In this document: piece by piece, positions 1 through 10,517 of the stretch | How the letters are laid out: each line of letters begins with the position of its first letter | How positions within the stretch are numbered: the first letter of the stretch is position 1 | Assembly (NCBI GenBank): GCA_032358165.1 | Contig: JAALGY010000031.1 | Coordinates: forward strand, 2,046,001 to 2,110,000 | Direction: 5' to 3' | From: Diplosphaera chodatii | Lineage: Eukaryota > Chlorophyta > Trebouxiophyceae > Prasiolales > Stichococcaceae | Length of the DNA stretch: 64,000 nt | Made by a program: the position numbers and the translations under genes | Notes under the pieces: generated by a model | The model's database searches: none | Told to the model about the DNA's origin: nothing | What the model saw: only the letters and a program-made list of their open reading frames with translations

Positions 1-1042
1 GCGTGCGCGCGAGGCACAGCTGGCCAAGTCCAAGGGCCGCCACACTGGCTACGGTGTGTCCGAAGCTCGTCTGCTAGCGGTCGCCTCTGTTGCTTTGCTG
101 CAGTGCTGGCGCCTGTCCCGGCCATTGCGTGCAGTTGCGCCCCATCTCAAGGCGGCCCTGTGCAGCTGGTCACACAGCAGCTTGGGCAACATGGTTCTCA
201 TTCCGCTGGCGCCCAGGCAAGCGGAGGGGTACGCGGGAGGCACGGCTGCCAACAAAGATCCTGTGGATCCGGCGGATGCGCGTGCTGCGCCGCCTGCTCA
301 AGAAGTACCGCGACTCCAAGAAGATCGACAAGCACCTGTACCACGACCTGTACGTCAAGGTAGGTGGCAGCTCGAAGTTTGCTCACATCCCTAGATAAGA
401 TGCAATACGTGCACATATAGCAGACCCAACTGGCTAACTGGCTGCTACGAAGTCACTGCACTGGCTCTGCAGTGTGACATTCAGCTGTGTCTGCCTCCAC
501 AGCATCAATGCAGTACCGCTGGTCTGCGCCTAATTGTATCCCGGTGTGTTCGACCTGCAGGTGAAGGGTAACGTGTTCAAGAACAAGCGCGTGCTGATGG
601 AGGCCATCCACAAGGAGAAGGCCGAGAAGGCACGCGAGAAGGCGATTGCAGAGCAGTTCGAGGCGCGCCGGCAGAAGGGCAAGGCCACCCGCGCCCGCAA
701 GCACGAGCGCCGCGAGGAGCGCCTGGGCGGGGTGAGCCCCCGCGCCAACATTACGTCTGATTTGATCGAGCTTCATGCACAGCAGCTCGCTGGAGCAGCA
801 ACCCGAGCTTGAGTGCATTGAGCCCACAGAATTTGCCTGGTGGTGTACATCAGGCTAGCAGTGCAGCAAAGGCAAGTGATGGTGGCAGAACACAGGTACA
901 GGTTGTCAGCTTGCATCCTGTGTAACCAGTGTCAGGCAGGTGATTAGTTGCAGTCAAGTGACGACAGTGCCCTACAATGCTGCAGGGCCCGCGTGAGACT
1001 CCAGCGCCGACGCCGACGCCAGCAGAGAAGCCGGAGAAGTGA
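1..1042 (+). CDS. RPL19: 60S ribosomal protein L19 (eL19), 5'-truncated by the window edge
   Basis: This is a structural protein of the cytosolic large ribosomal subunit. Four exons are seen: <1-53, 217-359, 561-731 and 986-1042, all joined by GT-AG introns in matching phase. Exon 1 ends inside the conserved GRHTGYG. Exon 2 continues [12 protein letters not shown] and the basic helix around [13 protein letters not shown] and [11 protein letters not shown]. Exon 3 gives [17 protein letters not shown] and then a long Lys/Arg/Glu helix ending in [10 protein letters not shown]. The last exon encodes a short Pro/Thr/Glu tail with alternating Thr-Pro before TGA at 1040-1042. The order and spacing match eL19, and the N-terminal third lies before the window. 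The basic helix contacting rRNA is family knowledge. The identification is firm, and only the tail is lineage-specific. Confidence 0.97.
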
Positions 1043-2192
1043 GGGGGCCAATGATGCGTCGCTGCGGGCAGCTGCCTGCTGGATGGGTCATGGGCCCCGG
1101 CGGGTGGCCAACCTTGACGGCTCTGGCGCTAAGGGCAGCCGAGCGACGCTGTCAGCTGTTTTGGCTCGCCCGCGGCTGGCATGCAGCTGACGTGGAGCCG
1201 CAGCCCGCAATCAGCTGACCTCTGTTGTCATGCCCTTGCGGTGTCCCTCTGGACTCTGGCTACCCCGAGCCTTGCCACCAGCCTGTGCCTTTCTGGACCA
1301 TGGTGGTGACGATGTTCGGTGTTGTAACATACCCAGGCAACATACCAAGGCAAGCGTCCCGACCCTGTCCTCATCTGCAAGTCGAGGCATGTGTCTGGTA
1401 GACAGAAACAGAGGAGGCAGCGCAGAGGCAAACACCATGCTGTTCCTGCTGTGCGCCCGGTGATATGATGGCGATGGCCCCATGCTTGCACATGCGCAGC
1501 CATGCTGACGGTAAGGACACACCAGCGCACTCCCACGCTGCAGCGTCACGCATCAGCTGTCCAGGCATACTGACTGCCAACATGCATGTCAGGTGCCGTG
1601 CATCGAGTTGGATCTCGACTACCGCCCCCATGCAGCATGACTAATCTGCAGACTTCAGAAGGTGCACTGGTGCAGCATGCGTGCTACATATCAATCCTGT
1701 GTACGGTTTTGCAGCGCCGTTTGGACGTGCATGGGCTTGAAGCAATACATTTTCAAAATGCGATCGATCTGCTGTTTGGTCGTGGTGTAGTTTGGAAGTC
1801 GTGATGGGTGCAGGACTACAGACACAGGAGCGTTATGCAGCAGCATCACTTTTCACGCTGGCTCTACACTCGACCCAGGTGTGCGACGTAAATGCATCCG
1901 CTCCATAGCGAAACACATAAATTTCGGGTGCATCATATCAGTTGGACGCGATGGTCAGCGGTACCATCTGCTGCCCGTGTGCGGGCCGTGATCTCCTGTG
2001 ACTTGGACCACACAGGTCGATACTGGCTTGGCGACTTCTATCCGAGGACTACGGGAGGAGCTCCGGGCATGGGGGTGTGCTGAATGGCTGACGCACTGCA
2101 ATGGTCCCATCATCACGGTCTCAGCGGCCGCACCAGTGCAACATGCAGCAGGTGATCCTGTGTCAAACCCCTGCCCGTGTAATCACATGCAG
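1043..2192. other. RPL19 3' flank and upstream part of the next gene, no firm gene
   Basis: I see no conserved protein here. The first part should hold the RPL19 3' UTR. From about 1.9 kb the sequence may contain one or more 5' exons of the DUF726 gene that follows, for example the open frame around 2000-2150, but no start or homologous motif could be fixed. Confidence 0.4.
1323..1327 (+). promoter_or_regulatory. possible TGTAA poly(A) signal for RPL19
   Basis: TGTAA is the usual green-algal polyadenylation signal (Chlamydomonas, Volvox). This copy is 281 bases past the RPL19 stop on the same strand. The motif is short and also occurs by chance, for instance inside the last RPL19 intron, so the assignment is tentative. 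Confidence 0.3.
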
Positions 2193-5100
2193 GCAACCAC
2201 CAGAGGAGGACGAGCTGCCCCTGGCAGACCGCAGTTCGGAGGAGATGCGTGCTCTCAATGACGCGGCCTGGCAGGCCTTCTGGGGATGGGACTGCTGTGG
2301 ACCAGACGGCTTGCTGGAGCGCGTGTACAAGTGTGTAGCTGACGCACCACATGCTCTACCCATCCGCAACTTGACCTTCTGCCGAAACAGCAGGCAAAAT
2401 CGCACCGCATGTGTCCCGAAGAAGCATAGCCAGAGGCCTCTGGAGGCTGTCTCGCGTAGGAACTTGGCGATACCAGTACGGGCATGGCCAGGGCTGAAGC
2501 AGCTGCCCGAGACAGCAGGGTTATCTGTAGACAGCCAACAGCACTACATCAGCCTGGTGAACATCAAAGCAAACTCGGAGGCCTTTGTTGTCAGGAACAG
2601 TAGTAAATGTGTTGCACACTCTTTGCCGGTGCACTTGTCCACCCTGGCACTCTCATTTCCCTCTGCACAGGTGCGCTCAAATATGAGTGTTCTGGACCCG
2701 GACCTTGCAGAGGGGCTGCACAAAAGTCGCAGCCGTCACAGCAGCCGCCCGGGCAGCTCTGCCCGGCTTGCAGCTGCTGGGGGCAGCAGCAGCGACCTGC
2801 TGACTGGCGTGAGCAGCAGTGCTAGCCTGCGGCCTGGCAGCTCGGCAGGCGGCAGCAGCGGCGACCTGCTTGATGCAGAGCAGGCGCCAGGTAGCAGTGG
2901 CGGGCGCGTGCAGCGAGGCAACAGCACAGGCAGCCCAGCTGTGGCGGACCCCTTCGCAGCATCCGAAGCACTGCGCCCTCAGATCGGTGGCAGCTGCAAA
3001 CGTGCTGCATCAGCCTTGGGTGCACAAACCTCGGCAGCGGCAGCCGGCAGCGTGGTAGCAGATGCAGAGGGCACACCAAGTGTGACAGCGGCTGCAGCGT
3101 CCAGTGCATCACCAGGTTTGACAGAAATGACCACAGAAGAGGTGCGAGCCTGCTCGGCAGCTCCCTTGGCGCCACAGGCAGACGTGCAGGCCCCACAACA
3201 CAGGCTTTCGCGATGCCTGTCCGACGATTCAGACATCGAGGAGGATCGACAGCGCCTCAATGCTGCACAGCGGAGGGCGGCAGGAGCCAGCAGCGCATCT
3301 CGGCCTCCACAGGCAGCCGGCGCCAGCACCGTGAGCGACATTGCTCGCGCGTCAGCCAGTGACAGCACCAGCGGCAGCAGCAGCAGAGTCCTTGGCAGCG
3401 GCAGCACTTTCAGCAATGGTCACAGCTCAGCAGCAGGGGCGGCTCACCAGCGCGATGCCGGGCATTTCGAGGTGGCGGCGCCTCTGCCGAGTGATGCGGA
3501 GCCTCAGCAGCACCCGCTGCAGCAGGCCTTCCGTGAGGCGCAAGCGCAGCTCCAGAAGCCGCAGCAGGTAGGCGTTTACCCTGTGCCCGATGCACAGTCA
3601 CAAACTGTCGCACTTGTGCACAACCCTGTCGTGGACGAAATCATGCTGCAAGGTGGCACTCCTGGACTACATACTGCAAGATCCAGCGTGACAGGCGTTC
3701 AGGCCGCAGGGCAAGCCTTCATGTGAGTTGTGCCACAGGGTGGCCCAGCGCCCGCAGTCGTGGAGGCGGTGTGGGAGCTGCTGGACGCCTGCGTGGCGGG
3801 CATCCGCCTGGACAGCGCGCCCGAGGGCAGCGCCCGCCGCCGCCGCACCGCCCAGAAGTTTTCGGACTGGCGCCCCGCCGCCCGGTGGTATGACGCCCGG
3901 TGCGTATTGCATTCGACCACCCGGTAGACCCTTCCCTGCATTGCCTCGAGTGCAGCGCATACGCAAGTTGCACTGGCATAGGTGAGACTGCCAACAATGT
4001 GCAATCTGCCACATCAGGCATGTGTAGCAGGGGTAGCTATCGTTTTGACCGTGCAGGGCGCGGGTGGCGCTGAAGCGGGTTGCAGGCTGGCTTGGAGTGA
4101 CATGGACACGCCATGGACTCGCGTTCGAAAAGCTATTAGCACATCAGGTGCCGCGCAATCGCCACATGGCTGCAGCTTTGTCCCTTTAGTCGAGGACCAT
4201 TGTGCCTGAGGGCATAGCATGCTTGTGCAAGTAGCCGAAGGCTGCACCATGGCGGATGTACGCTGTGCAGGCGGCGGCGGGCCGGCAGGTGGCGGGCGTG
4301 CCGTCCGCAGGCCGCTCGGCGGCCACCTGGGCCAAAATCGGCGCCGCAAGCGTGGGCGCCGGGGCCCTCTTCGCGGTCACGGGTGATGGACTTGCCAACA
4401 TGGGATGAGAAAAAAGAAACAAAATACACAGGCCTTGCAGCAGGCCTGTTTGTGAACATCAGGATGCGGCGGACTGCAGGGGGTTTGGCGGCACCGGCCA
4501 TTGCCGCGGGGCTGGGGTCCGCCATCACCGTCGGCGGCAGCACCCTCGGCATCGCTGGCGCCGGCGCTGCTGGCGGCACTGTTGCCAGTGTGTTTGGCAC
4601 CACAGCTGGTGCTGGCGTTCTTGGCGCCTCCATCGGCATCGCCGGGGGCAACTTCGCCGGCTCAAAAACGGTGATCTTGATTCCTTGATCTTGGATGTTC
4701 ACTGCTGGCACGCTGTTTGCTGCACACAACCGGAGCGGGACAATGGTGATATTGAGGGCACTTGCATCGCTCAGGCTCGACGAATAGCTGACCTGAAGGA
4801 GTTCGGATTTTGGGCGCTGCCCAGCGAGCAAACCGCAGCACCCGGCAGCCGCCAGCACAGTGCATCTGCTCCAGCCTCGGCAGCGAGCGCAGCAGACAGC
4901 ATCGCAGCGACGCCGTTGCCGCGTGGCAGTTCCCCAGACGCGGGGCCGGGCAATGCTGCGGATGTGGGAGCAGATGCGGCCGCTGCTTCAGGACATTCAG
5001 TGCAGCCAAGCCGCAGCCAACTTTCAGGTGCAGACAGTGACCAGCTTGCACCACTGGACCTGCAGCTGCCGCCGGGCCTGGACGGTGCGCCAGGGCTACA

Positions 5101-7944
5101 GCATCTGCATCCTCTGCTGCTACAGCGTGCCGGACCAAGAACCGTCCACTTGTACCCGTGGCCAATGTGCTCAACATCTCAAGTATGTCCGCAGCAACCA
5201 CCTGAAAGCTGCTGTACGCCTCTTTGCTCAGGTACCCAGCTGCCACTGGCACTGCCGCTGGTGCGGGAGCCGCACGCCGGCAGCGGCGCCCTGCTCGATC
5301 GGCTGTCATCCTGGACCGGCACCGTTGAGGCGCAGCCCCGCCACAGCGCCGGCGCCATGAGCCCGCCAAGTGCAGACATGCCCCAGTCACTGGACAGTGC
5401 TGCGTCGCGCAGCACAGACGCACAGGGAGTTGCACAACTGACAGAGACACTGCATGCGACCTCGATGCGTGGTGGCAGCGGCGCAGCAGACACAGCCTCC
5501 AGTGCCTGCCAGCCGCCAGCGCATCAGCCTGCAGACACTGAGGTGTCGGCCACACGCAATGCTGGCAATCAAGCTGAGCGCAGCCAAGGGCAAGGGGCAG
5601 CAGACACAGAACACTCTGCTGTGGTGGCCACCACGCAGCATCCCCTTGTGGACCCGGACATTGCGCCAGCAACCAGATCTGGTGAACCTGAGCCGCTTGT
5701 GTGTGCACCATCCCCGGCGGTGCAGGCGCCATCCGGCTCGATGCCACAGCGCTCGCAGCAGGAAGGCCAGCCGCCGGCTGTGCAGCCCGCGGCCAGCTGT
5801 GTGGAGCAGGACCCGCAGGGCCAGCGTCGCTGGTGAGGCGACGCCGAGTCTGCCTGCATTGTACACCCATGCAGCTGCCATGCAATGCGCTGCATGTGCA
5901 TGAGGCACAAGATTCGTATGTTGACCGCTGCAGTGCGATGTAAGCGTGCGATGTGTGTCGGCCAGGTGGCAGCTGGGATGGCAGAAGGGGGAGGACCTGG
6001 GCATGCGGCCGCTGCTGCCGGCGCCCTTCGACCCGCAGCGCGACCGTGACGACAACCTGCAGCTGTCGCTCACCATCTGTGCGCACCTCCTGCCTTATGC
6101 AGCCGCACTTTGCACCTGTGTGGGGATGACACTCTGCAAAACCACTCCGCTGCGGCAGTGCCTGAGCCGGCGCGTGATCATCATGCACCACAACTCGCCA
6201 TCAACTTCCACTGATCTGCATGTTCATGCCATATAATGGCATGAATACGCCATGCTGCAGGCATCAGCGGCTGGATCGCTGCAAAGTCGGACTTCCTGAC
6301 GATGTGGGAGGATGTGCCATTGCCAGACACCGAGCGCTATACCCTGGTCTGGGAGTCGAAGGTGCGCCCAGCACAGCTGAGCATCAGCATGTCTTTCCGA
6401 TAGGTATCACCCAGCTTCGCCCGGTCTAACTGTGTGCAGCAGATCTGAAAGCAAGCAGTGAGGCGCTGAACTGAACTTGGGTGATACCCATGGTGTGACG
6501 GCAACTTCTGTGGGTTCAGCAGCACAATCTGTGCTGGTGTGACAGCAACAACGGTTGCATGCCCTCTTCAATCAGGAACTGATGGAGCTCAACGAGGCGG
6601 TGGCTGACTACCTGAAGGCCACAGCAGCTTATGAGGTGCACCACCACCCGTCACTTTGGGCAAACTTGTACAGGACATCAGACTCACTGCGCATGGTCTG
6701 ACGGTTGTCAGAAGCAGGGGTGTAATAACTTGAGCATGCCTGCATAGATCGGGAAGCTGGCGGTCCAGAAGTTCTTGGTCGCGGGGCTCGTCACGGCTGT
6801 TGCGCTGCCGCTGGCGCTGCTGACCGCGGCCTCACTCCTGGACACGCCCTGGGCAGTTGCGCTGGACCGTGCCATGAAGGTGCGGTTGTTACAGGAGCTC
6901 GTTCTCCATATCACCTTGGCTGACAGCGGAGGAAGTGAAACATGCGTGCCACTTTTGCACTTGTCAGCATGCTTTGTGCGGCTTGTCAGCTGCACATGCT
7001 GCGGCCGATGGTGCTGCATCCTGGTGCCCTCAAGTGAACCACTGAGCCGATGTGTTTGCATGACCAGAGGAGTTGTGGAAACTCAAGTCCGATGTCATTG
7101 CTTTACCTGTAGGCGGGACGGCTGCTGGCGCATGTGCTGATGGGGGGCGGCCACGGGGACCGGCCCGTGACGCTGATTGGTCACTCCATGGGCGCCCGTG
7201 TGATCTTCCACTGCCTCCTCGAGCTATGCCGCCACAACTGCAAAGGTGCAGCTGCACATCCTTGCATGGCCAGGAAAAGTGCAGCACCTGCCGCCAATGG
7301 CAAACACTTCGCTGGACCATATGCAGCAAGAGTGCTGGCACCAGGGCTGGTTGCCCTGCCAAGAGCTCCACAGCATGTGTCACGAACTGTAGTCCCTCTG
7401 TCTGTTGATCATCCGAACAACGAGACCGCAATTTGAACTTTTTGTTGAGCACCAACGATCACGCTATACTTTGGCCACAGGTGTGGTGGAGAATGCTGTG
7501 CTGCTGGGGGCGCCAGTCAGCATCCGTCTCGAGCGGTGGCGCATGGCAACCAGTTCGGTTGCTGGGCGCTTCATCAACGGCTTCTCCCGCCGCGACTGGG
7601 TCCTGGGCGTCGTGTACCGTGGCGGCAACGGTGCGGTTCATTAGCTCCTAAAAGCATGAAAGTCGGTGGTGGGTTTGGTAAGCCGAGCCCATCTAGATCC
7701 ATGACCCAGCATGTCAGTTGGAAATTGCATCGAGATAACGCTTGGCGCATGTTCCCTACTCAGCTCAATGTGACGAGTGCTTCCAACAACTTATAGCACG
7801 CTTGCAGGCTTCATCAAGGGCGCGGGTGGCATCTCGCCAGTGGACTGCCCCGGGGTCGAGAACGTCAACTTGAGTAATCTCATCAGTGGCCACTTTGACT
7901 ATGCTGTCAAGATGACCGAGATCGTGGAGTTGCTAGATATGTAG
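2193..7944 (+). CDS. TMCO4/DUF726-family membrane alpha/beta-hydrolase-like protein
   Basis: This is a multi-exon gene, with a 5' end that may lie before 2193. Visible parts in order: an acidic start (EEDELPLADRSSEEM, then WQAFWGWDCCGPDGLL); a Ser/Ala/Gly-rich exon of about 300 residues (2671-3568) that looks disordered; a helical exon (VVEAVWELLDACVAG, about 3741-3900); Gly/Ala-rich hydrophobic segments split at 4382/4480 (AATWAKIGAASVGAG, then GGLAAPAIAAGLGSA); ISGWIAAKSDFLTMWE at about 6266; LVAGLVTAVALPLALL at 6780; the nucleophile elbow GHSMG at about 7182; NAVLLGAPVS and RFINGFSRRDWVLG at 7490-7620; and a last exon with VENVNLSNLISGHFDY. The same series occurs in animal TMCO4 and fungal/plant DUF726 proteins. 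The Ser of GHSMG is the expected nucleophile, and the substrate is unknown. The stop is TAG at 7942-7944. The long low-complexity exon appears lineage-specific. Confidence 0.85.
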
Positions 7945-8066
7945 TGAGCCTGCGTTTTTGCCACATCTGCTGTTGTGTTTGTGTTTTCCATTCAGCAGTA
8001 TCTTAGCAGGCGTTCGTGCTCAGAGCTCAATGACAGGGACGGCGAAACGACCTGACCATACGACAC

Positions 8067-8071
8067 TGTAA
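8067..8071 (+). promoter_or_regulatory. possible TGTAA poly(A) signal of the DUF726 gene
   Basis: TGTAA lies 123 bases after the DUF726 stop codon, on the same strand, in the short gap between convergent genes. Its position suits a green-algal poly(A) signal. No transcript evidence is available. Confidence 0.4.
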
Positions 8072-8270
8072 CTACTGACACTTCTGCATAGAGCATAGTC
8101 CGTGTAGGTTGCAAATGCACGCTGCTGTGCAACTCCGTTTTTCCAGCCAGTCCTCTTGACAAAATCAGCAGTAGCGTCTTCATATGTGACTGCAAATTGC
8201 TGTGACACCTGAGTGCTGGTGCGCCCTCGCCGCTTGTCATATGGGTCCACGGCTGCGCTTTTGCAGGTTT

Positions 8271-10517
8271 TCACCTGCTGAAGTCGAAGGTGACCATGTA
8301 GCGCAAGGACACTTGCGACTCGCTGTAGAGCAGGTACCTGCGCACGTCACAGCGAAGTGTATCAGCAATCTGATGGCCGAGCCAGCATACATCCCACAAT
8401 CTCCTCTGGGCACGTAATGAGTGCAACAGCGAGACTGACTCCCACACTCCTCATGCCAGAGACATGGATTGGCAGTGGGTGCGCATGTCGACTCACTCGC
8501 TCTTGTCGAAGTTGGAACTGGCATACTCGGACTGTGGCACTGGCGGGCCCTGCACACGCCAAGCAACGTGCATCAGAGCAGGTAGTGACAGCAATGTGCG
8601 TAGAGCGGTGGCCTGGGGCTCAAGCATTGTTCACAGCTGCACGACAGGGCATGTCTCACCTGTGGCACTTTGACGGGCTTGCCATCCAGCTTGATGGTGG
8701 TGTCGCGGCTGGGGTCTGGCTCCCTGTGGCCGCGCGCCACTACGCTGTTGCAGCCTGAAACAGAGACACGCACTTCAACTCCGAGACTAGGCCTCTAGCT
8801 GCAGGTCTCCATGTCCTTGACGACGGCAACCGCAGGACCCCGGACATGTACAACAGCTTGTGCCAAACAAAATGCCTACGGGTATCAAAGAGGAACACAT
8901 CCCACCCTTCGGCGGGGCAACGAGGGAGGGGTCATCGCGCACGATGCCATGCTCCTTGCCGAGCGCTGCCTCTGCCAGAAACAAGACGCCGACAGACTTG
9001 CCCTTCAGCGTTCCGCACTGCGTGTATCCTGCCGACTTGCACAGCTCGCTTGCCAGGTAGATGCCCTTGCCTGCGCATGCAGTCCGCAGTTCAGGGTCCG
9101 TACCGAAACTTACACACTCATATTCTTGAGTGTGCATGCTCAAGGGCAGCAACTGGGCTGCACCCATCCAAACAGCCGGCTTTGACGAGCAGCGAAGGGC
9201 TCACCCACGCGGCCGCCGGAGTGGGGCATGATGCGCAGCCCAGTCTTCAGCACCGCCGCGACCACAGCGACATTGGTGCCATGCCACAGCAGCCGCCGGT
9301 TGCCCAATTTTGTGTGCAGCCCAAAGCGCTGCGCCTCCCCCTTCCGCGTCACCTGTGCCATCTCGTGTGATTAGTCAGTCGGACCGCCTGCAGGACGGCA
9401 TCTCAGCCTCGGGCTTGGCAAACGCATGACAGCCAGATCACGATCAGTGCACGGCATGTAACAAAGCATGGGAACGGCCAGTGTTTGCATGAACATGATG
9501 AATCGGGAAACTCAGCGCACCCGCCACACATTTGCGAGGCCGACCTGCCGGCGGCCAACTGTCGCTGCAATGTACTGCTGGATGACTGGCAGCTCGGGGT
9601 CGCCGCTGCCCAGCAGCTGCAGATCCGCATCCAGCAGCCTGTAGTTTTCATCTGCTGGGTGATCCTGCGCCAGTTCATGGCCATGTCATCTGGGCTGCAG
9701 CTCGGGCACGCGATCGACCAAACATGCTTCTGAAGTGCATGGTTGTGCAATGTGTGCGGCCCTGCAGATTGATGCATCGGTGCAGCCAGCACCTGCAACC
9801 CCATGCTGCACAGGCCACAGCCTCACCTGCTCTTGTTGCTCCTGCTCAGACTCCTCGCGCTTGGCCAGCATGCCCTGCGCAATCTCGATGTCCGACAGCA
9901 CGTTGCACATGTCCACTTTGGCATTGATAGCCTGCAGGGTGTTCAACACTGGCGGCCGCCTGAAACCAAAGGCGTGCGGGATGATCTGCAGCCAGACGAA
10001 CAAACCTCAGCATTGCACCTGGTCTGCATGCCGTGCATCAACAGCACACAGCGAGATCATGTGTCGTCACCGTGTAGAAGTTGGATGTCAGCTGCGCCAG
10101 TTTGTCAGAGCTTGCACCGTTTGCCACAGCATTCTTGAGCTCCTGCAGCAGGAATACACACAGTTGTTGGGTGCAACTCCGGCTGCAAAGCAGGTAGGCC
10201 TGCAGCTCAACAGAGCAAGAGCAACAGTCCAACGGCTTGAGCATTTTAGGTCGTCACCTCAAGGATAGCATGGCCCTTGGCAACCTGCTGTACTGACAAC
10301 TGGCCAAGTGGGAACTTCTCTGTGTCGATCTGTGGAGATCCGAGTACAATATCTCGCGGTGGAGTTGCGACCGTGATTGCTGGCACGCTGCAAGGCCAAC
10401 TAAACAGGCAATGGCTGTTTGAGGAAGAAAAGCAAAGTGTGCTGACAGAGCAGATACCTCAAAGTCTTTCATTGCACTGTTGAACATGTCTTTGCTCAGG
10501 ATCAGCGACACCAGGTC
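8271..10517 (-). CDS. poly(ADP-ribose) polymerase, helical regulatory plus catalytic domain (N terminus not found)
   Basis: The enzyme transfers ADP-ribose from NAD+ to protein or DNA ends. The first visible exon, 10458-10517, encodes DLVSLILSKDMFNSAMKDFE, the start of the PARP regulatory domain. Next come IDTEKFPLGQLSVQQVAKGH, the NFYT / IIPHAFGFRRPP region, LNTLQAINAKVDMCNVLSDIE, and YRLLDADLQLL. The catalytic domain follows with LLWHGTN (the NAD-binding His), KGIYLASELCKSAGY (the Tyr), GVLFLAEAALG, and FDKSEYLLYSESQ, whose Glu completes the H-Y-E triad, so a polymerase rather than a mono-transferase is expected. The last exon is 8271-8337 and ends SLRYMVTFDFSR plus TGA. The Glu codon is split over the last intron in correct phase. 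The WGR and DNA-binding modules that normally precede this are not visible between 10.5 and 13.1 kb. It resembles PARP1/PARP3 types. Confidence 0.9.

Noticed and set aside
4662..6191. Minus-strand open frame of 509 codons opposite the DUF726 gene
   Set aside because: It is the antisense shadow of GC-rich, Ala/Gln-rich plus-strand coding sequence. It has no domains, is rich in Cys, His and Arg, and overlaps exons that match a known family on the plus strand.
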